64,000 nt of DNA from Paenibacillus mendelii (GCF_024498075.1 NZ_JANHOF010000004.1:617035-681034), one strand, 5' to 3'. Shown: positions 51,853-61,117, counted from the stretch's first letter. Numbers and translations: made by a program. Notes: generated by a model from the sequence alone, not told the origin.

Positions 51853-52185
51853 TTAAGAAGCAGATTCTTCATATTTCCGCTTATTATGGTTTTCTCCCCA
51901 AGCACACATGACTTCTGCTACAGGAATCAATGTTTTACCATATTCACTAAGGGAATATTCTACTTTTGGAGGGACGGTGGGGTAGACCCTTCTATCGATT
52001 ATGCCCTCTCGTTCCAAGTCCCGTAGATGTTGTGAAAGCATTTTTTGAGAAACATCAGGTATAAGCTTTTCCAGATCGTTGAATCGCTTATTGGATTGTA
52101 TCAAATGCCATAAAATCATTGGTTTCCATTTGCCGCCTAGAACATGAATGATTGTCTCCACTGGACATTCAAGCTGATGAATCAT
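51853..52185 (-). CDS. HxlR-family transcriptional regulator
   Basis: A 110-residue winged-helix regulator: CPVETIIHVLGGKWKPMILW (with the conserved early Cys), KRFNDLEKLIPDVSQKMLSQ, HLRDLEREGIIDRRVYP and YSLSEYGKTLIPV. The Cys near residue 7 is where redox-sensing HxlR proteins such as YodB react with quinones. AAGGGGA precedes ATG 52185 by 10 bases. It likely binds its own operator at 52200-52215 and the one before the NAD(P)-binding gene. Confidence 0.9.
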   Translation of the reverse strand: MIHQLECPVETIIHVLGGKWKPMILWHLIQSNKRFNDLEKLIPDVSQKMLSQHLRDLEREGIIDRRVYPTVPPKVEYSLSEYGKTLIPVAEVMCAWGENHNKRKYEESAS

Positions 52186-52199
52186 TGATAAATCATCCC

Positions 52200-52215
52200 C
52201 TTACCTTTAAGTAAG
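52200..52215 (-). promoter_or_regulatory. HxlR-type operator (site 2)
   Basis: CTTACCTTTAAGTAAG on the plus strand, 15 bases before the HxlR start codon, overlapping the likely promoter. Matching site 1 supports a two-promoter regulon. Confidence 0.65.
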
Positions 52216-52254
52216 TTACCCTAAAGAATACACTTAACAAAATTTTAAAGAATG

Positions 52255-52400
52255 TTTGCAATCCGGTCAACCAAATAATATTTGGCGCCAGATCTTCGCT
52301 TAGATGTGGGATCGCCAAGTAAAGAACACTCATGTCCAGAGCCAGCAGCAATGTAGGCAACGCCAATACTGCCGGTCCGCCCCACTCTCTAATGCCTGCT
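52255..52400 (-). pseudogene. N-terminal remnant of a DHA2-type MFS exporter
   Basis: One minus-strand frame reads GIREWGGPAVLALPTLLLAL then DMSVLYLAIPHLSEDL and IIWLTGL, matching the first membrane helix and DMSV...LP.L..DL segment of QacA/SmvA-type exporters. The rest of the transporter is absent. The following 52401-52689 contains no gene I can recognise. Confidence 0.6.
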
Positions 52401-52689
52401 TTCTGTATGTAAATGAAAAGAGCGTTTCATGAATCTTGATATTGAAAAATGACCCCTAGAATTCATTGAAATTTCCAATGATGATTGAAGCTCTTCATTT
52501 TACCGAATAATTAATTCTTGTTCTTGTTATTAACTATTACCGGTATCCGATATCAGTTGCCGGTTTGACTGCAATCGACAAATACCGCTCAAGTCTACGC
52601 AGATTAAAATCGTTATTGAGTGTCATACAGATGAATACAGTTAAAGTCGGTATCGATGTTTCGGAATAGGGTACGTTGCAATGTACCCG

Positions 52690-54966
52690 TTAGGAAGACG
52701 CTCCCTGGCCGGTTTCTGCCTTGCGCAAATACGCCCCCGTTATCGAATGCCCGGCAGCGGCAAGCTGGACAGGAGTGCCTTCGAATACAATTCGGCCACC
52801 CCTTTGGCCGCCCTCGGGACCCATGTCAATGATCCAGTCCGCGCTCTTGATCACATCTAGGTTGTGTTCGATGACCACCACCGTGTTGCCCCCGTCGACC
52901 AAGCGGTTCATAATGTCCATCAGACGAGAGATATCGGACATATGCAGTCCGGTTGTCGGCTCGTCCATGACATAGAGACTGCCTTCCTTGTGAAGCTCCC
53001 CCGCCAGCTTGATGCGTTGGCATTCTCCACCCGACAAGGTGCTCAGAGGCTGGCCCAGCGTTACGTATCCGAGTCCCACATCCTCAAGCGTCCGCATTTG
53101 ACGGAGCAGTTCCTTCCCGCTGAAGAACGCCGAAGCTTCCCGTACCGTCATGGCGAGGACGTCGCTGATGGATTTTCCGTTCAGTTTATACTGGAGCACT
53201 TCATCGCTGAACCGCTTGCCCGCGCATATTTCACATGTTGTTCTTACCGGCTCGAGAAAGGCCAAATCCGTGTAGATCATTCCAAGACCCTGACAGTTGG
53301 GACAGGCTCCCTTGGAGTTGAAGCTGAACAGGGAAGCGCTCACCTTGTTGGCTGCCGCGAACAGTCGGCGGATCTCGTCCATCATCCCCGTGTAGGTAGC
53401 CGGATTGGAGCGGATGGACGTGCCCACGGCCGTCTGATCAATGACAATCGCTTCCGGTTGCGACGGCAGAAATGCTCCGTTAATCAGCGTGCTTTTGCCT
53501 GAGCCGGCTACTCCCGTTACCACGGTCAGCACGCCGACGGGTATATCGACTGTCACATCCTTCAGATTGTGCAGGCTGGTGCAGGCTACGGTCATCCGCC
53601 CCTTGGGCGCCCTGGTTGAAGTTTTCAAGGGCAGACTTTGCTTCAAGTAACGTCCTGTCAATGTATCCGCGCGGAGCAAGCCCGCAAAGTCGCCTTCGTA
53701 GACGATCTCTCCGCCTCGGGTTCCCGCATGAGGTCCGACATCGATGATGTAATCGGCGATCTCCATGACTTCGCGGTCATGTTCGACGACAAGTACGGTA
53801 TTCCCTTTGTCCCGGAGCTGGCACAGCATGCCGTTCAGACGATGGACATCCCGCGGATGCAGTCCGACGCTCGGTTCATCGAAAATGTAGATCATGTCGG
53901 TAAGACTGCTGCTCAGATGCCGGATCATCTTGATACGCTGCGACTCCCCGCCCGACAAGGTTGCCGTTTGACGGTCCAGACTCAGATACTCCAGCCCGAT
54001 GGAGACCAGATGGTTCAACCGGATCAGAATCCCGCCAATCATCGGACCGGCAATGGGATCCCGAATCGCTTCAATCATGCGTATAAGCTCGCCAATCTCC
54101 ATCGCTGCGCACTCCGCAATGTTGTATCCGTTAATCCGGCAGCCCAAGGCCGCTTGATTAAGCCGGCTCCCCCTGCAAAGGTTACACTCGTTATAGGATA
54201 GAAAGCGGTCAAGGGTTTCGCGTTTGGCATCTGACATCTCGCTGCTGTCCCGCTTTACATACAGGCGGGTGAGCTTGGTCAACAGACCTTCATAATCCGA
54301 TTCGATATCGCCGCCTTTGGTGCGGTATACGATCTTGCTTTCTTTGCCGTGGAGGAGGGTATCCCATTCTGCCGGCGTATAGTCGGCAAGCTTCTTGTCG
54401 TTGTCGAACAAGCCGGAATGAGTATACGTATTCAAGTACCAGCTTCCCACTTTAAATACGGGGAACAGGATTGCGCCTTCATTCAGCGATCTGGACCTGT
54501 CGAGCAGCTTGTCCACATCAAACTGAACCACCTGTCCGACTCCGGAGCATTCCGGGCACATGCCGGCCGGTTCGTTAAACGAGAAAACATGCGAAGAGCC
54601 AGCAAAAGGTTTGCCGATTCTGGAGAACAGCAGCCGGAGCATCGCATAAATATCCGTGATCGTGCCGACCGTCGAACGGGAGTTGCCGCCGAGCCTTTTC
54701 TGATCGATGACAACCGCCGTAGACAAGTTCTCGATGAGATCGGTATCCGGCTGACTAAACCGGGGCAGCCGATTGCGGATGAATGCGGAAAACGTCTCGT
54801 TAAGCTGCCGCTGAGCTTCGGCGCTGATGGTGTCGAAGACCAGGGAAGATTTGCCCGAGCCCGAGACGCCGGTGAAGATCGTGATTTTTCGCTTCGGGAT
54901 GCGGACATTCACGTTTTTCAGGTTATTCTCGCGTGCTCCTTCAATTACGATATCATTGACGTTCAT
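52690..54966 (-). CDS. UvrA-like ABC ATPase (UvrA2/DrrC type)
   Basis: About 758 residues, shorter than UvrA (about 940), as in UvrA2/drug-resistance UvrA-like proteins. First ATPase: Walker A GVSGSGKSSL, signature LSGGESQRIKM, Walker B IYIFDEPSVGLHP. Second: GVAGSGKSTL, LSGGECQRIKLA, LYVMDEPTTGLHMSD. Zinc CxxC pairs CPECSG, CNLCRGS, CPNCQG and CEICAG are present, but the UvrB-binding insertion appears shortened. ATG 54966 has GAGG 8 bases upstream. In producers and soil bacteria such proteins protect against DNA-binding drugs. A perfect palindrome (55017-55041) in the promoter suggests a dedicated repressor, not encoded next door. Confidence 0.9.
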   Translation of the reverse strand: MNVNDIVIEGARENNLKNVNVRIPKRKITIFTGVSGSGKSSLVFDTISAEAQRQLNETFSAFIRNRLPRFSQPDTDLIENLSTAVVIDQKRLGGNSRSTVGTITDIYAMLRLLFSRIGKPFAGSSHVFSFNEPAGMCPECSGVGQVVQFDVDKLLDRSRSLNEGAILFPVFKVGSWYLNTYTHSGLFDNDKKLADYTPAEWDTLLHGKESKIVYRTKGGDIESDYEGLLTKLTRLYVKRDSSEMSDAKRETLDRFLSYNECNLCRGSRLNQAALGCRINGYNIAECAAMEIGELIRMIEAIRDPIAGPMIGGILIRLNHLVSIGLEYLSLDRQTATLSGGESQRIKMIRHLSSSLTDMIYIFDEPSVGLHPRDVHRLNGMLCQLRDKGNTVLVVEHDREVMEIADYIIDVGPHAGTRGGEIVYEGDFAGLLRADTLTGRYLKQSLPLKTSTRAPKGRMTVACTSLHNLKDVTVDIPVGVLTVVTGVAGSGKSTLINGAFLPSQPEAIVIDQTAVGTSIRSNPATYTGMMDEIRRLFAAANKVSASLFSFNSKGACPNCQGLGMIYTDLAFLEPVRTTCEICAGKRFSDEVLQYKLNGKSISDVLAMTVREASAFFSGKELLRQMRTLEDVGLGYVTLGQPLSTLSGGECQRIKLAGELHKEGSLYVMDEPTTGLHMSDISRLMDIMNRLVDGGNTVVVIEHNLDVIKSADWIIDMGPEGGQRGGRIVFEGTPVQLAAAGHSITGAYLRKAETGQGASS

Positions 54967-55016
54967 AGACTCCACCTCGGATCTCTATTTGCTAAGCTTT
55001 CACAGTATAACTGAAG

Positions 55017-55041
55017 AATCATGACACCTATTGTCATGATT
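55017..55041 (-). promoter_or_regulatory. 10-bp inverted repeat operator before the UvrA2 gene
   Basis: AATCATGACA (55017-55026) and TGTCATGATT (55032-55041) are exact inverted copies separated by CCTAT. On the minus strand it is followed by TATACT, a -10 candidate, so a bound protein would cover the -35 region. Confidence 0.62.
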
Positions 55042-55157
55042 AGACGAATGTTCTACGTGCGGGTAAAGTTTGTTCGGCATCTGGAAGGCTAACGATGCAG
55101 CGAGACTCGCCAGAGTTAACATTGCGACAATAAAGGTTTTGACTGCACCCGATAAAG

Positions 55158-55210
55158 AAAAAAGCGGCGGTCGAAGACCAGAGAATAAAGTCTTAGACTT
55201 GCCGCTGTCA
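55158..55210. repeat. Dispersed hairpin repeat, copy D
   Basis: AGCGGCGGTCGAAGAC...AATAAAGTCTTAGACTTGCCGCTGT: outer stem AGCGGC/GCCGCT and inner GAC/GTC, with the same inner loop bases (AATAAAGTC.TAGACT) as copy A near 44.96-45.01 kb. It lies between the UvrA2 and DHFR-like genes. Confidence 0.6.
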
Positions 55211-55251
55211 ATATGAAACGAACGATTTTATTATTGGAATGTACAATAGGA

Positions 55252-55806
55252 TTAGTTTCCATCAAAATGATAAATGAGTTGTACAACGCCTGAGGAGAAC
55301 GTTCTTGTATGAACCATTTTTAAATTCAACCTCTGTTTTATATCCACAAACAGCGGTTTCCCTTCTCCCAAAACAACAGGGTGAACAGATAATCTAAATT
55401 CATCGACAAGCCCTAAATTGATAAAAGTTGTAATAAGACTTGCTCCACCATATAGCCAGATGTCTTTACCCGGCTTATTCTTTAATTTAGTTACTTCTTC
55501 AAGAATACGATCATTTATGAATATTGCTTTATCATCGGTCCCCTTTTGCGTCCTGGAAAACACATATTTCTTTTTACTATGAACCAATTCCCACAATTCT
55601 TTTTCGTCATCCGTATGTTCCAATTCCGGAGTAAATTGTCCCCATAAATCATAGCTTTTTCTTCCATATAAAATCGTATCAATTTGTTTTAGAAAATCAT
55701 TAAAACCCAGCTCAGAGTCCATAATGCACCAATCAACTTCACCATTTTTCCCTTCAATAAAACCATCTAAAGTAACCGCTAAATCTAAAATTATTCTTCG
55801 TGTCAT
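55252..55806 (-). CDS. Dihydrofolate reductase / RibD C-terminal-like protein
   Basis: A 184-residue DHFR-fold protein: RIILDLAVTLDGFIEGKNGE, DTILYGRKSYDLW, KKKYVFSRTQKG, IWLYGGASLITTF, DEFRLSVHPVVLGEGKPLF. This is the YwjB/YyaP-type group of predicted NADPH-dependent reductases rather than canonical folA. GGGAG precedes the ATG by about 9 bases. Single gene; the substrate is unknown. Confidence 0.88.
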   Translation of the reverse strand: MTRRIILDLAVTLDGFIEGKNGEVDWCIMDSELGFNDFLKQIDTILYGRKSYDLWGQFTPELEHTDDEKELWELVHSKKKYVFSRTQKGTDDKAIFINDRILEEVTKLKNKPGKDIWLYGGASLITTFINLGLVDEFRLSVHPVVLGEGKPLFVDIKQRLNLKMVHTRTFSSGVVQLIYHFDGN

Positions 55807-56033
55807 GATTTGTTACTCCCTTCGTTGATCTATCACCCATTATAGATCTTCAAACACGTCACCTTCTGTCATATTAAGAAAAGAGAGGATATCTTTTTAA
55901 CAATGTTGTCCGTCAGAGCAATACCTTAAAAGCATTACAAGCATTTCTTCTACGCGGGTTCTCATCAATCCTTAAAAAAGTATTAAACGCATATTACTTT
56001 CAAAAACGCATTGTGGTTTATTCATTAACCTAA

Positions 56034-56121
56034 ACTCCGTTAGCTCAACGAGGCTGCCGATCCATGCCGGCAGCCGCGACTTAGTTAATTATTTTGCAAT
56101 CGTCTCGAGTTAGCTCAACAC
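56034..56121. repeat. Dispersed hairpin repeat, copy E, with paired ends
   Basis: ACTCCGTTAGCTCAACG (56034-56050), then GGCTGCCG...CGGCAGCC stem (about 56052-56075), then GAGTTAGCTCAACAC (56107-56121) at the far side. The outer motif is therefore present at both ends in the same orientation. The right end supplies the stop codon of the truncated SDR gene. Confidence 0.65.
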
Positions 56122-56586
56122 GGATCGACTGCATAAATTTTGAAATCTCCCCTGACTTCTGTTTCTGCCATTCGGGTCAGTGCATTCATTGCTAGTTTGG
56201 AGATCTTGTACGCACCTGCTCCTTCGGAAGACATGGCACTCATGGCTCCATAATCCGAAGAAATATTGATAATCCTTCCGTATCCCCGCTTTTCCATAAG
56301 TGGAATAAAGGAATACGCCTGCATTGTTAACTAATATATCCAATCGACCAACGGTCTCGGTGATGGTCATTGCAGCTTGACGGATACTCTCTTGATCTGT
56401 GACATCCATGACGACGGACGAAACATCCAATCCGGTCTCAGCAAGTTGTTGCGCTATTTCATACCCCTTCCTTTGATCCCTGCTTGTTAATATGACCTTG
56501 AACTCCATTGAAGCTAATTGTTTGACAAGTTCATACCCGAATCCCCGATTTGCACCTGTAACAAGAGCTACCTGCTTATTTTGCAT
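56115..56586 (-). pseudogene. SDR gene with internal deletion and truncated 3' end
   Basis: The 5' part from ATG 56586 reads VALVTGANRGFGYELVKQL, VILTSRDQRKG and DILVNNAGV. Then about 35 residues are missing and the frame shifts. The rest reads FIPLMEKRGYGRIINISSDYG, YKISKLAMNALTRMAE and IYAVDPC with the stop inside repeat copy E. It should continue for another 40-50 residues. It overlaps the MFS stop by 11 bases, so it was the third gene of the SDR-MFS-SDR operon. Confidence 0.82.
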
Positions 56587-57754
56587 TATTAAGATACCTA
56601 CAATCGGCCGTTATTGAGAGTCTTGGATACATTGCTGCGATGCTAAATATAAGGAACAAGATTCCCCCAAGCACGACGTATTGTGTACTTATTCCTGATA
56701 TAAAAAGTCCGCATACACTAGCACCAATTGTTGTTCCAAGGTTGGCGGATGTCAGAAATACTCCATTCGCGAATTCCGGAGCTTCTGGCGCGGCAGATAC
56801 AATCCAATATTGAGTAATGTTTCCTCCTATGCCGCCCAATACTCCCCAAACCAAAATAATGAAGGCCATTGGCACGCTGAACTGACCCAGGATAAAAAGC
56901 AAGATATAAACTGCTCCCAATGCAAATGGATAAAACTTTATCGTTCTTAATGCATGATTTTTAAGCAGCTTCCCTGCGAGCATGTTGCCAACAATATTGG
57001 CCGCACCGTATAGGAATAACATCAAACTGATTGTGTTCCAAGTATAATTGGTTACGGTTTTCAGATACTCGGCAAGGTAACTGTATACTCCGAATACGGC
57101 TCCGTTCATGAAGATCACAGCGGCAATGGAAAGCCATATCGTGGATTTTCTTAATACACGCAATTGAGTGCCATAAGAGGGCTTATTCGTAACAGGCATA
57201 GATGGTACGAACAGTAGTGTCGCGATGAAGGCGACTGTATTTATGGCAGCAAAGAACAACATCGCATAAGCAAGAGAAGTTGCGGTGGCAATCATATTTG
57301 AGACCGGTACGCCAAGCACCATTCCTGCAGACACGCCAATGAATACTTTGGCTACTGCCTTCGAAGCTTCATCCTTGTTAACGGAAGCAGCTGCGACGGT
57401 AAAGGCCATTGAACAATAAACGGGATGAAAAAAAGCTGGTACAACACGTGCAATCAGTAACACGGTAAAGTCTGATGTGATGGCAGAAACGAGGTTGCCA
57501 GCAATAAAAATGCCAAGAACAAGCAGCATGACTTTCTTGCGGTTCATACCCGAAAACAATGAAGGCAAAATTGGGCCAGAGATGGCAACCGCAAGCGCAA
57601 AGAGACTCACGATCAACCCTGCGGTGGAGATGCTGACATGAAAGTGGTCCGCAATCAAAGGCAAGATTCCGATAACTCCCATCTCGGTATTTAAGATGCC
57701 GAATACACCAAAGGTCAATATATAGACAAGCAAATGATTTCGTTCAATCCTCAT
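56576..57754 (-). CDS. MFS transporter (AraJ/YdhP-like efflux)
   Basis: About 392 residues, 12 membrane helices: YILTFGVFGILNTEMGVIGILPLIADHFHVS, PSLFSGMNRKKVMLLVLGIF (loop 2-3 basic motif) and VPAFFHPVYCSMAFTVAA. This resembles the DHA1 AraJ/chloramphenicol-exporter group. ATG 57754 overlaps the SDR stop by 11 bases (ATGAGGATTGA), indicating translational coupling; a longer frame to 57787 is possible. Operon with two SDR genes, divergent from a LysR regulator. Confidence 0.87.
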   Translation of the reverse strand: MRIERNHLLVYILTFGVFGILNTEMGVIGILPLIADHFHVSISTAGLIVSLFALAVAISGPILPSLFSGMNRKKVMLLVLGIFIAGNLVSAITSDFTVLLIARVVPAFFHPVYCSMAFTVAAASVNKDEASKAVAKVFIGVSAGMVLGVPVSNMIATATSLAYAMLFFAAINTVAFIATLLFVPSMPVTNKPSYGTQLRVLRKSTIWLSIAAVIFMNGAVFGVYSYLAEYLKTVTNYTWNTISLMLFLYGAANIVGNMLAGKLLKNHALRTIKFYPFALGAVYILLFILGQFSVPMAFIILVWGVLGGIGGNITQYWIVSAAPEAPEFANGVFLTSANLGTTIGASVCGLFISGISTQYVVLGGILFLIFSIAAMYPRLSITADCRYLNNAK

Positions 57755-58583
57755 AAGCCATAGCCGATGAGAGATCACGGTAGACATTTATCTGAGCCTG
57801 GAGATCTACAATCTTTTGCTCTGCAATACCAATTGCGTCGGCGCCTGCGATGAAGCGTTGCGGCGGTTGCACCTCGCTTGCGATTATGAGAATTGCCTTC
57901 GCGAGCTTGATCGGATCACCGGACTGCTGCCCGTTTTGTCCATTAAAAAATGACATGTAATTAGCTCTGCGGTCCTCATAATCCTCGATCGAATGCTTGG
58001 CGTAAGTCGACGACGCCTCCGTAAGAAATTCCGTACGGAAAAAGCCTGGATTGACAATGGTCGTATGAATGTCAAAAGGTGCTACCTCAGGCGACAACGA
58101 CTCCATCCAGCCCTCAAGCGCAAATTTCGATGCACTATAGGCGGAATTAAACTCGAATCCGGAAATGCCGGCACCTGAAGAAATCGAGATGATATGACCG
58201 GAACGCTGCTTGCGCATGACAGGCAACACCGCCCGGGTAACGTTCATGGGGCCAATCAAAGCCACTTGCAGCTGTTCTTCGATTTGGTCTGGGGTCAGTT
58301 CCTCGAAGAATCCCCCAAAGAATTGTGCGGCATTATTAACCAGCACATCGATAGTTCCGAACCGATCGATTGCCGCGTTGACTGCAGACTTTGCTTCGGC
58401 AGGCCGTGTAACATCCAATTGGACGATTAATGCATTCTCGGATTCACCGATCGCCTTGGCCACCACGTCTGTATTACGACCGGTAGCCACAACCTTGTCT
58501 CCAGCGTTCAAAGCAGCTCTCGCGATTATTTTGCCCATACCTCGGCCAGCTCCCGTAATAAACCAAACCTTTTTTGTATCCAT
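57744..58583 (-). CDS. SDR-family oxidoreductase
   Basis: About 279 residues, classical SDR with NADP preference: WFITGAGRGMGKIIARAAL, VVATGRNTD (Arg), DVLVNNAAQFFGG, IISISSGAG, YSASKFALEGWMESL and IVNPGFFRTEFL. GGAGGG stands 9 bases before ATG 58583. First gene of the operon controlled by the divergent LysR gene. It may act on an aldehyde or ketone whose product the MFS exports. Confidence 0.9.
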   Translation of the reverse strand: MDTKKVWFITGAGRGMGKIIARAALNAGDKVVATGRNTDVVAKAIGESENALIVQLDVTRPAEAKSAVNAAIDRFGTIDVLVNNAAQFFGGFFEELTPDQIEEQLQVALIGPMNVTRAVLPVMRKQRSGHIISISSGAGISGFEFNSAYSASKFALEGWMESLSPEVAPFDIHTTIVNPGFFRTEFLTEASSTYAKHSIEDYEDRRANYMSFFNGQNGQQSGDPIKLAKAILIIASEVQPPQRFIAGADAIGIAEQKIVDLQAQINVYRDLSSAMAYED

Positions 58584-58669
58584 GTTTTTATTCCCTCCAG
58601 TTTTTAAAAATATAATGTTTGTCATATTGCTGTTTGCATTTATTTTAGACGTGCTTTTCCCAAATAACA

Positions 58670-58700
58670 AATACCTATATCTTATATCCAGATATGCTTG
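58670..58700. promoter_or_regulatory. Possible LysR box between divergent SDR operon and LysR gene
   Basis: ATATC and GATAT arms separated by 8 bases lie midway between the two start codons. Such interrupted dyads in a divergent LysR intergenic region are the usual binding site; the assignment is by position only. Confidence 0.4.
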
Positions 58701-58748
58701 AAAAGCATTTCTTAAACATGTATTGTAAAACAAAAAGGAGAAGTGAAG

Positions 58749-59663
58749 ATGGAGGTTAGAGTTTTACGTTATTTTCTTACTGTTGCAAGAGAAGGGAGCA
58801 TTACAGCAGCAGCTGATTTTTTACATCTTACACAGCCAACCTTGTCAAGACAATTAAAGGATCTTGAACAAGCGTTAGGAAAAAAACTTTTCATTCGTAG
58901 TAGTCACAATATCATACTTACAGATGAAGGAATGCTCTTAAGAAAGAGAGCTGAAGAAATCGTTGACATGGTGGATAAATTAGAGGCAGAGTTTAGATAC
59001 ATGGAAGAAACAGTTAGTGGTGATGTCTATATAGGGGGCGGGGAAACAGACGCCATGAAACAAATTGCACGGGTAGTAAAAGACTTACAATTATGTTATC
59101 CAAATATACGATATCACCTTTACAGCGGGAATGAAGATGATGTAACTGAAAGGCTTAACAAGGGACTGCTTGACTTTGGTATATTAATCCAACCAGCTGA
59201 TGTATCAAAATACAATTACATAGATTTCCCCGCTAAGGACGTTTGGGGCGTTGTGATGAGAAAAGACAGTTCTCTTGCTTGCAAAGATGTCATTCATCCA
59301 GCAGATTTAATCAATGTCCCACTAATTTGCTCAAGACAGGCTTTGAAGCAGACATTTTCTAAAAATGAATTTGCGCATTGGTTTGGTGACGATTTCGATA
59401 AATTAAATGTCGTGGCTACATACAATCTGGCCTATAATGCTGCAATTATGGTTGAAGAAGGCATCGGTTATGCAATAACGCTAGATAAAATCGTAAATAC
59501 ATCTAGTGATAGTAACCTTTGTTTTAGACCCCTAGAGCCTAGACTAGAATCCGGGTTAAATATGGTTTGGAAAAAGCATCAGGTCTTTTCGGCTGCTGCC
59601 AAAACTTTTTTAAAACAGATTCAGGACATATTGGGCCAATTACCAGGAATCAAACTCTCCTGA
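58749..59663 (+). CDS. LysR-family transcriptional regulator
   Basis: About 304 residues: N-terminal HTH (LRYFLTVAREGSITAAADFL, LTQPTLSRQLKDLEQALGKK, LFIRSSHNIILTDEG) and the substrate-binding domain (GDVYIGGGETDAMKQIARVV, LLDFGILIQPADVSKY). ATG 58749 has AAGGAG 8 bases upstream. AT-rich compared with neighbours. It likely activates the divergent SDR-MFS-SDR operon. Confidence 0.92.
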   Translation: MEVRVLRYFLTVAREGSITAAADFLHLTQPTLSRQLKDLEQALGKKLFIRSSHNIILTDEGMLLRKRAEEIVDMVDKLEAEFRYMEETVSGDVYIGGGETDAMKQIARVVKDLQLCYPNIRYHLYSGNEDDVTERLNKGLLDFGILIQPADVSKYNYIDFPAKDVWGVVMRKDSSLACKDVIHPADLINVPLICSRQALKQTFSKNEFAHWFGDDFDKLNVVATYNLAYNAAIMVEEGIGYAITLDKIVNTSSDSNLCFRPLEPRLESGLNMVWKKHQVFSAAAKTFLKQIQDILGQLPGIKLS

Positions 59664-59869
59664 ATGATCTAATTATCCCGCTGGCAGCAAGCCGAGCTAT
59701 TTAGTGTTTACCATCACCGAATTCCAAAGTATCCTGCCCGTTCGCAACAATAGGCCGCCGTAGCAGCCTGTTGTTTATTGTTGAGCTATAGTTTCCCATT
59801 GGTTCAATAGATCATTAATTAAGAGTAATTTTCGGGGTAGCATTATCCCCCTTTCATAGCCCTATGATC
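59664..59869. other. Intergenic region with repeat copy F
   Basis: About 59737-59812 reads GGCCGCCGTAGCAGCC, then TTGTTTATTGTTGAGCTATA and GTTTCCCATTGGTTCAATAG, a diverged version of the tail of copies B and C. There is no gene. It is placed beyond the ends of the convergent LysR and kinase genes. Confidence 0.5.
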
Positions 59870-60946
59870 TTACGGCTCGAACCCAGTTGTTACACAAATT
59901 CGTTGAATCTCCTCGACTGGAAATGGCGTAGTTCTGCTCACAGAAACGAGGTTCATGTAGAAATCAACTATCACCATGGCTATTGGAGCGTACCTCTTGA
60001 TAACCGCCGCTGCTGAATCCATTATCTCTCGAGACTTCTCACCCTCAGCATAACGGCGTATGAAGTCTATAATTTCTGATAGATTCATCACACCACCTAA
60101 AACCCTTACAATCCAGTTCACTAACTCTGTTACCACAAAACACCCATCATGAGCCTTGTTCAATTCGAGAAACTCCAATTCGCTATCGGACAGCTCAAAC
60201 CGAGAAGATGTTGCAAGACCGAAGTCCGAAATATAAACACGGTATCCGTCGGTTAAAATATTCCTAAAATGAACATCGAAATGTAGTAACTCATTCGCAT
60301 TCATAAATGAAACAGCAGACCGCAGGTTGGAATCCACCATGGCAAACGCTGAGGTGGCTGTATCCTCACCAATATTGACCTGTTCGATAAGCCAGTCATG
60401 AAGGTTATAGGGAACGTATTCGCAGAATAGTACAACACTGTCCATGGATTGCTCAATTGCCTCGAGACGCCCCCGTACTGCCTCTGAACCCCAAAACTCA
60501 ACCATACGGGAAACATCGATTGGCGAAGATCGCTTCAGACCAGGTAACAGCCGCCAGTGATACATTAATGGGAAGCTCTCACACTGTTTCGCTATCACCC
60601 AGTTGGTGGTCATGGTATGGGCGGCTACCTCACGCCACACGCCACCACCTGATGATCCTATGCCATAGTGGAAAAACGGTGGGAGTTCGAACACGTTTCT
60701 AGTGGACATGAGGTTCTCTGCGCGTCTTTCTAGTTTCGTAATCGGTATTATCTTTACGAATATGGACGTCTCTTCAAGTTGCAACAGCGCCGTTGAACCA
60801 CCGATGCCAATACCAAGAATCTTAGTATTTTCCACTCGCTCTCGAAGCCGTTCATCACTGAGCAACGATAAGGCAGTAGATATGTCGGCATAGCGGGCAA
60901 GTCGAGTTTCGTGAGACACATAAAGCTCTTTTGAGGTTGATTTCAT
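59870..60946 (-). CDS. Eukaryotic-like protein kinase-fold protein
   Basis: A 358-residue soluble protein with the kinase elements in order: glycine-rich loop GIGIGGSTALLQLE (about 44-57), VAIK-like Lys in SIFVKIIPIT, catalytic loop LLHFDVHFRNILTD (Asp near residue 224, Asn five residues on), and the DFG motif YISDFGLATSS. HFD replaces HRD, as in small-molecule-type and atypical bacterial kinases. No membrane segment or PASTA domain. Protein or antibiotic phosphorylation are both possible. ATG 60946 has AAGGA some 12 bases upstream. The neighbour upstream is a UvrA-like fragment on the same strand. Confidence 0.75.
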   Translation of the reverse strand: MKSTSKELYVSHETRLARYADISTALSLLSDERLRERVENTKILGIGIGGSTALLQLEETSIFVKIIPITKLERRAENLMSTRNVFELPPFFHYGIGSSGGGVWREVAAHTMTTNWVIAKQCESFPLMYHWRLLPGLKRSSPIDVSRMVEFWGSEAVRGRLEAIEQSMDSVVLFCEYVPYNLHDWLIEQVNIGEDTATSAFAMVDSNLRSAVSFMNANELLHFDVHFRNILTDGYRVYISDFGLATSSRFELSDSELEFLELNKAHDGCFVVTELVNWIVRVLGGVMNLSEIIDFIRRYAEGEKSREIMDSAAAVIKRYAPIAMVIVDFYMNLVSVSRTTPFPVEEIQRICVTTGFEP

Positions 60947-61117
60947 AGGTAGATCACTATCCTTCCGCTCAAATATAGTGGCTTTACCTTTTATTTCTAA
61001 AAATCAGTGTATCCACTGCGGGGCAAAATGTATATCAAGTTATGCTTGAGTAGGTCATCCACAGGTAACGCAGCAGCCGATTCTATTAAACCGATGCTTG
61101 AATTTACTTTAACGATC

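Noticed and set aside
53638..54201. 187-codon plus-strand frame
   Set aside because: It is antisense to the UvrA2 gene, whose Walker and signature motifs are intact.
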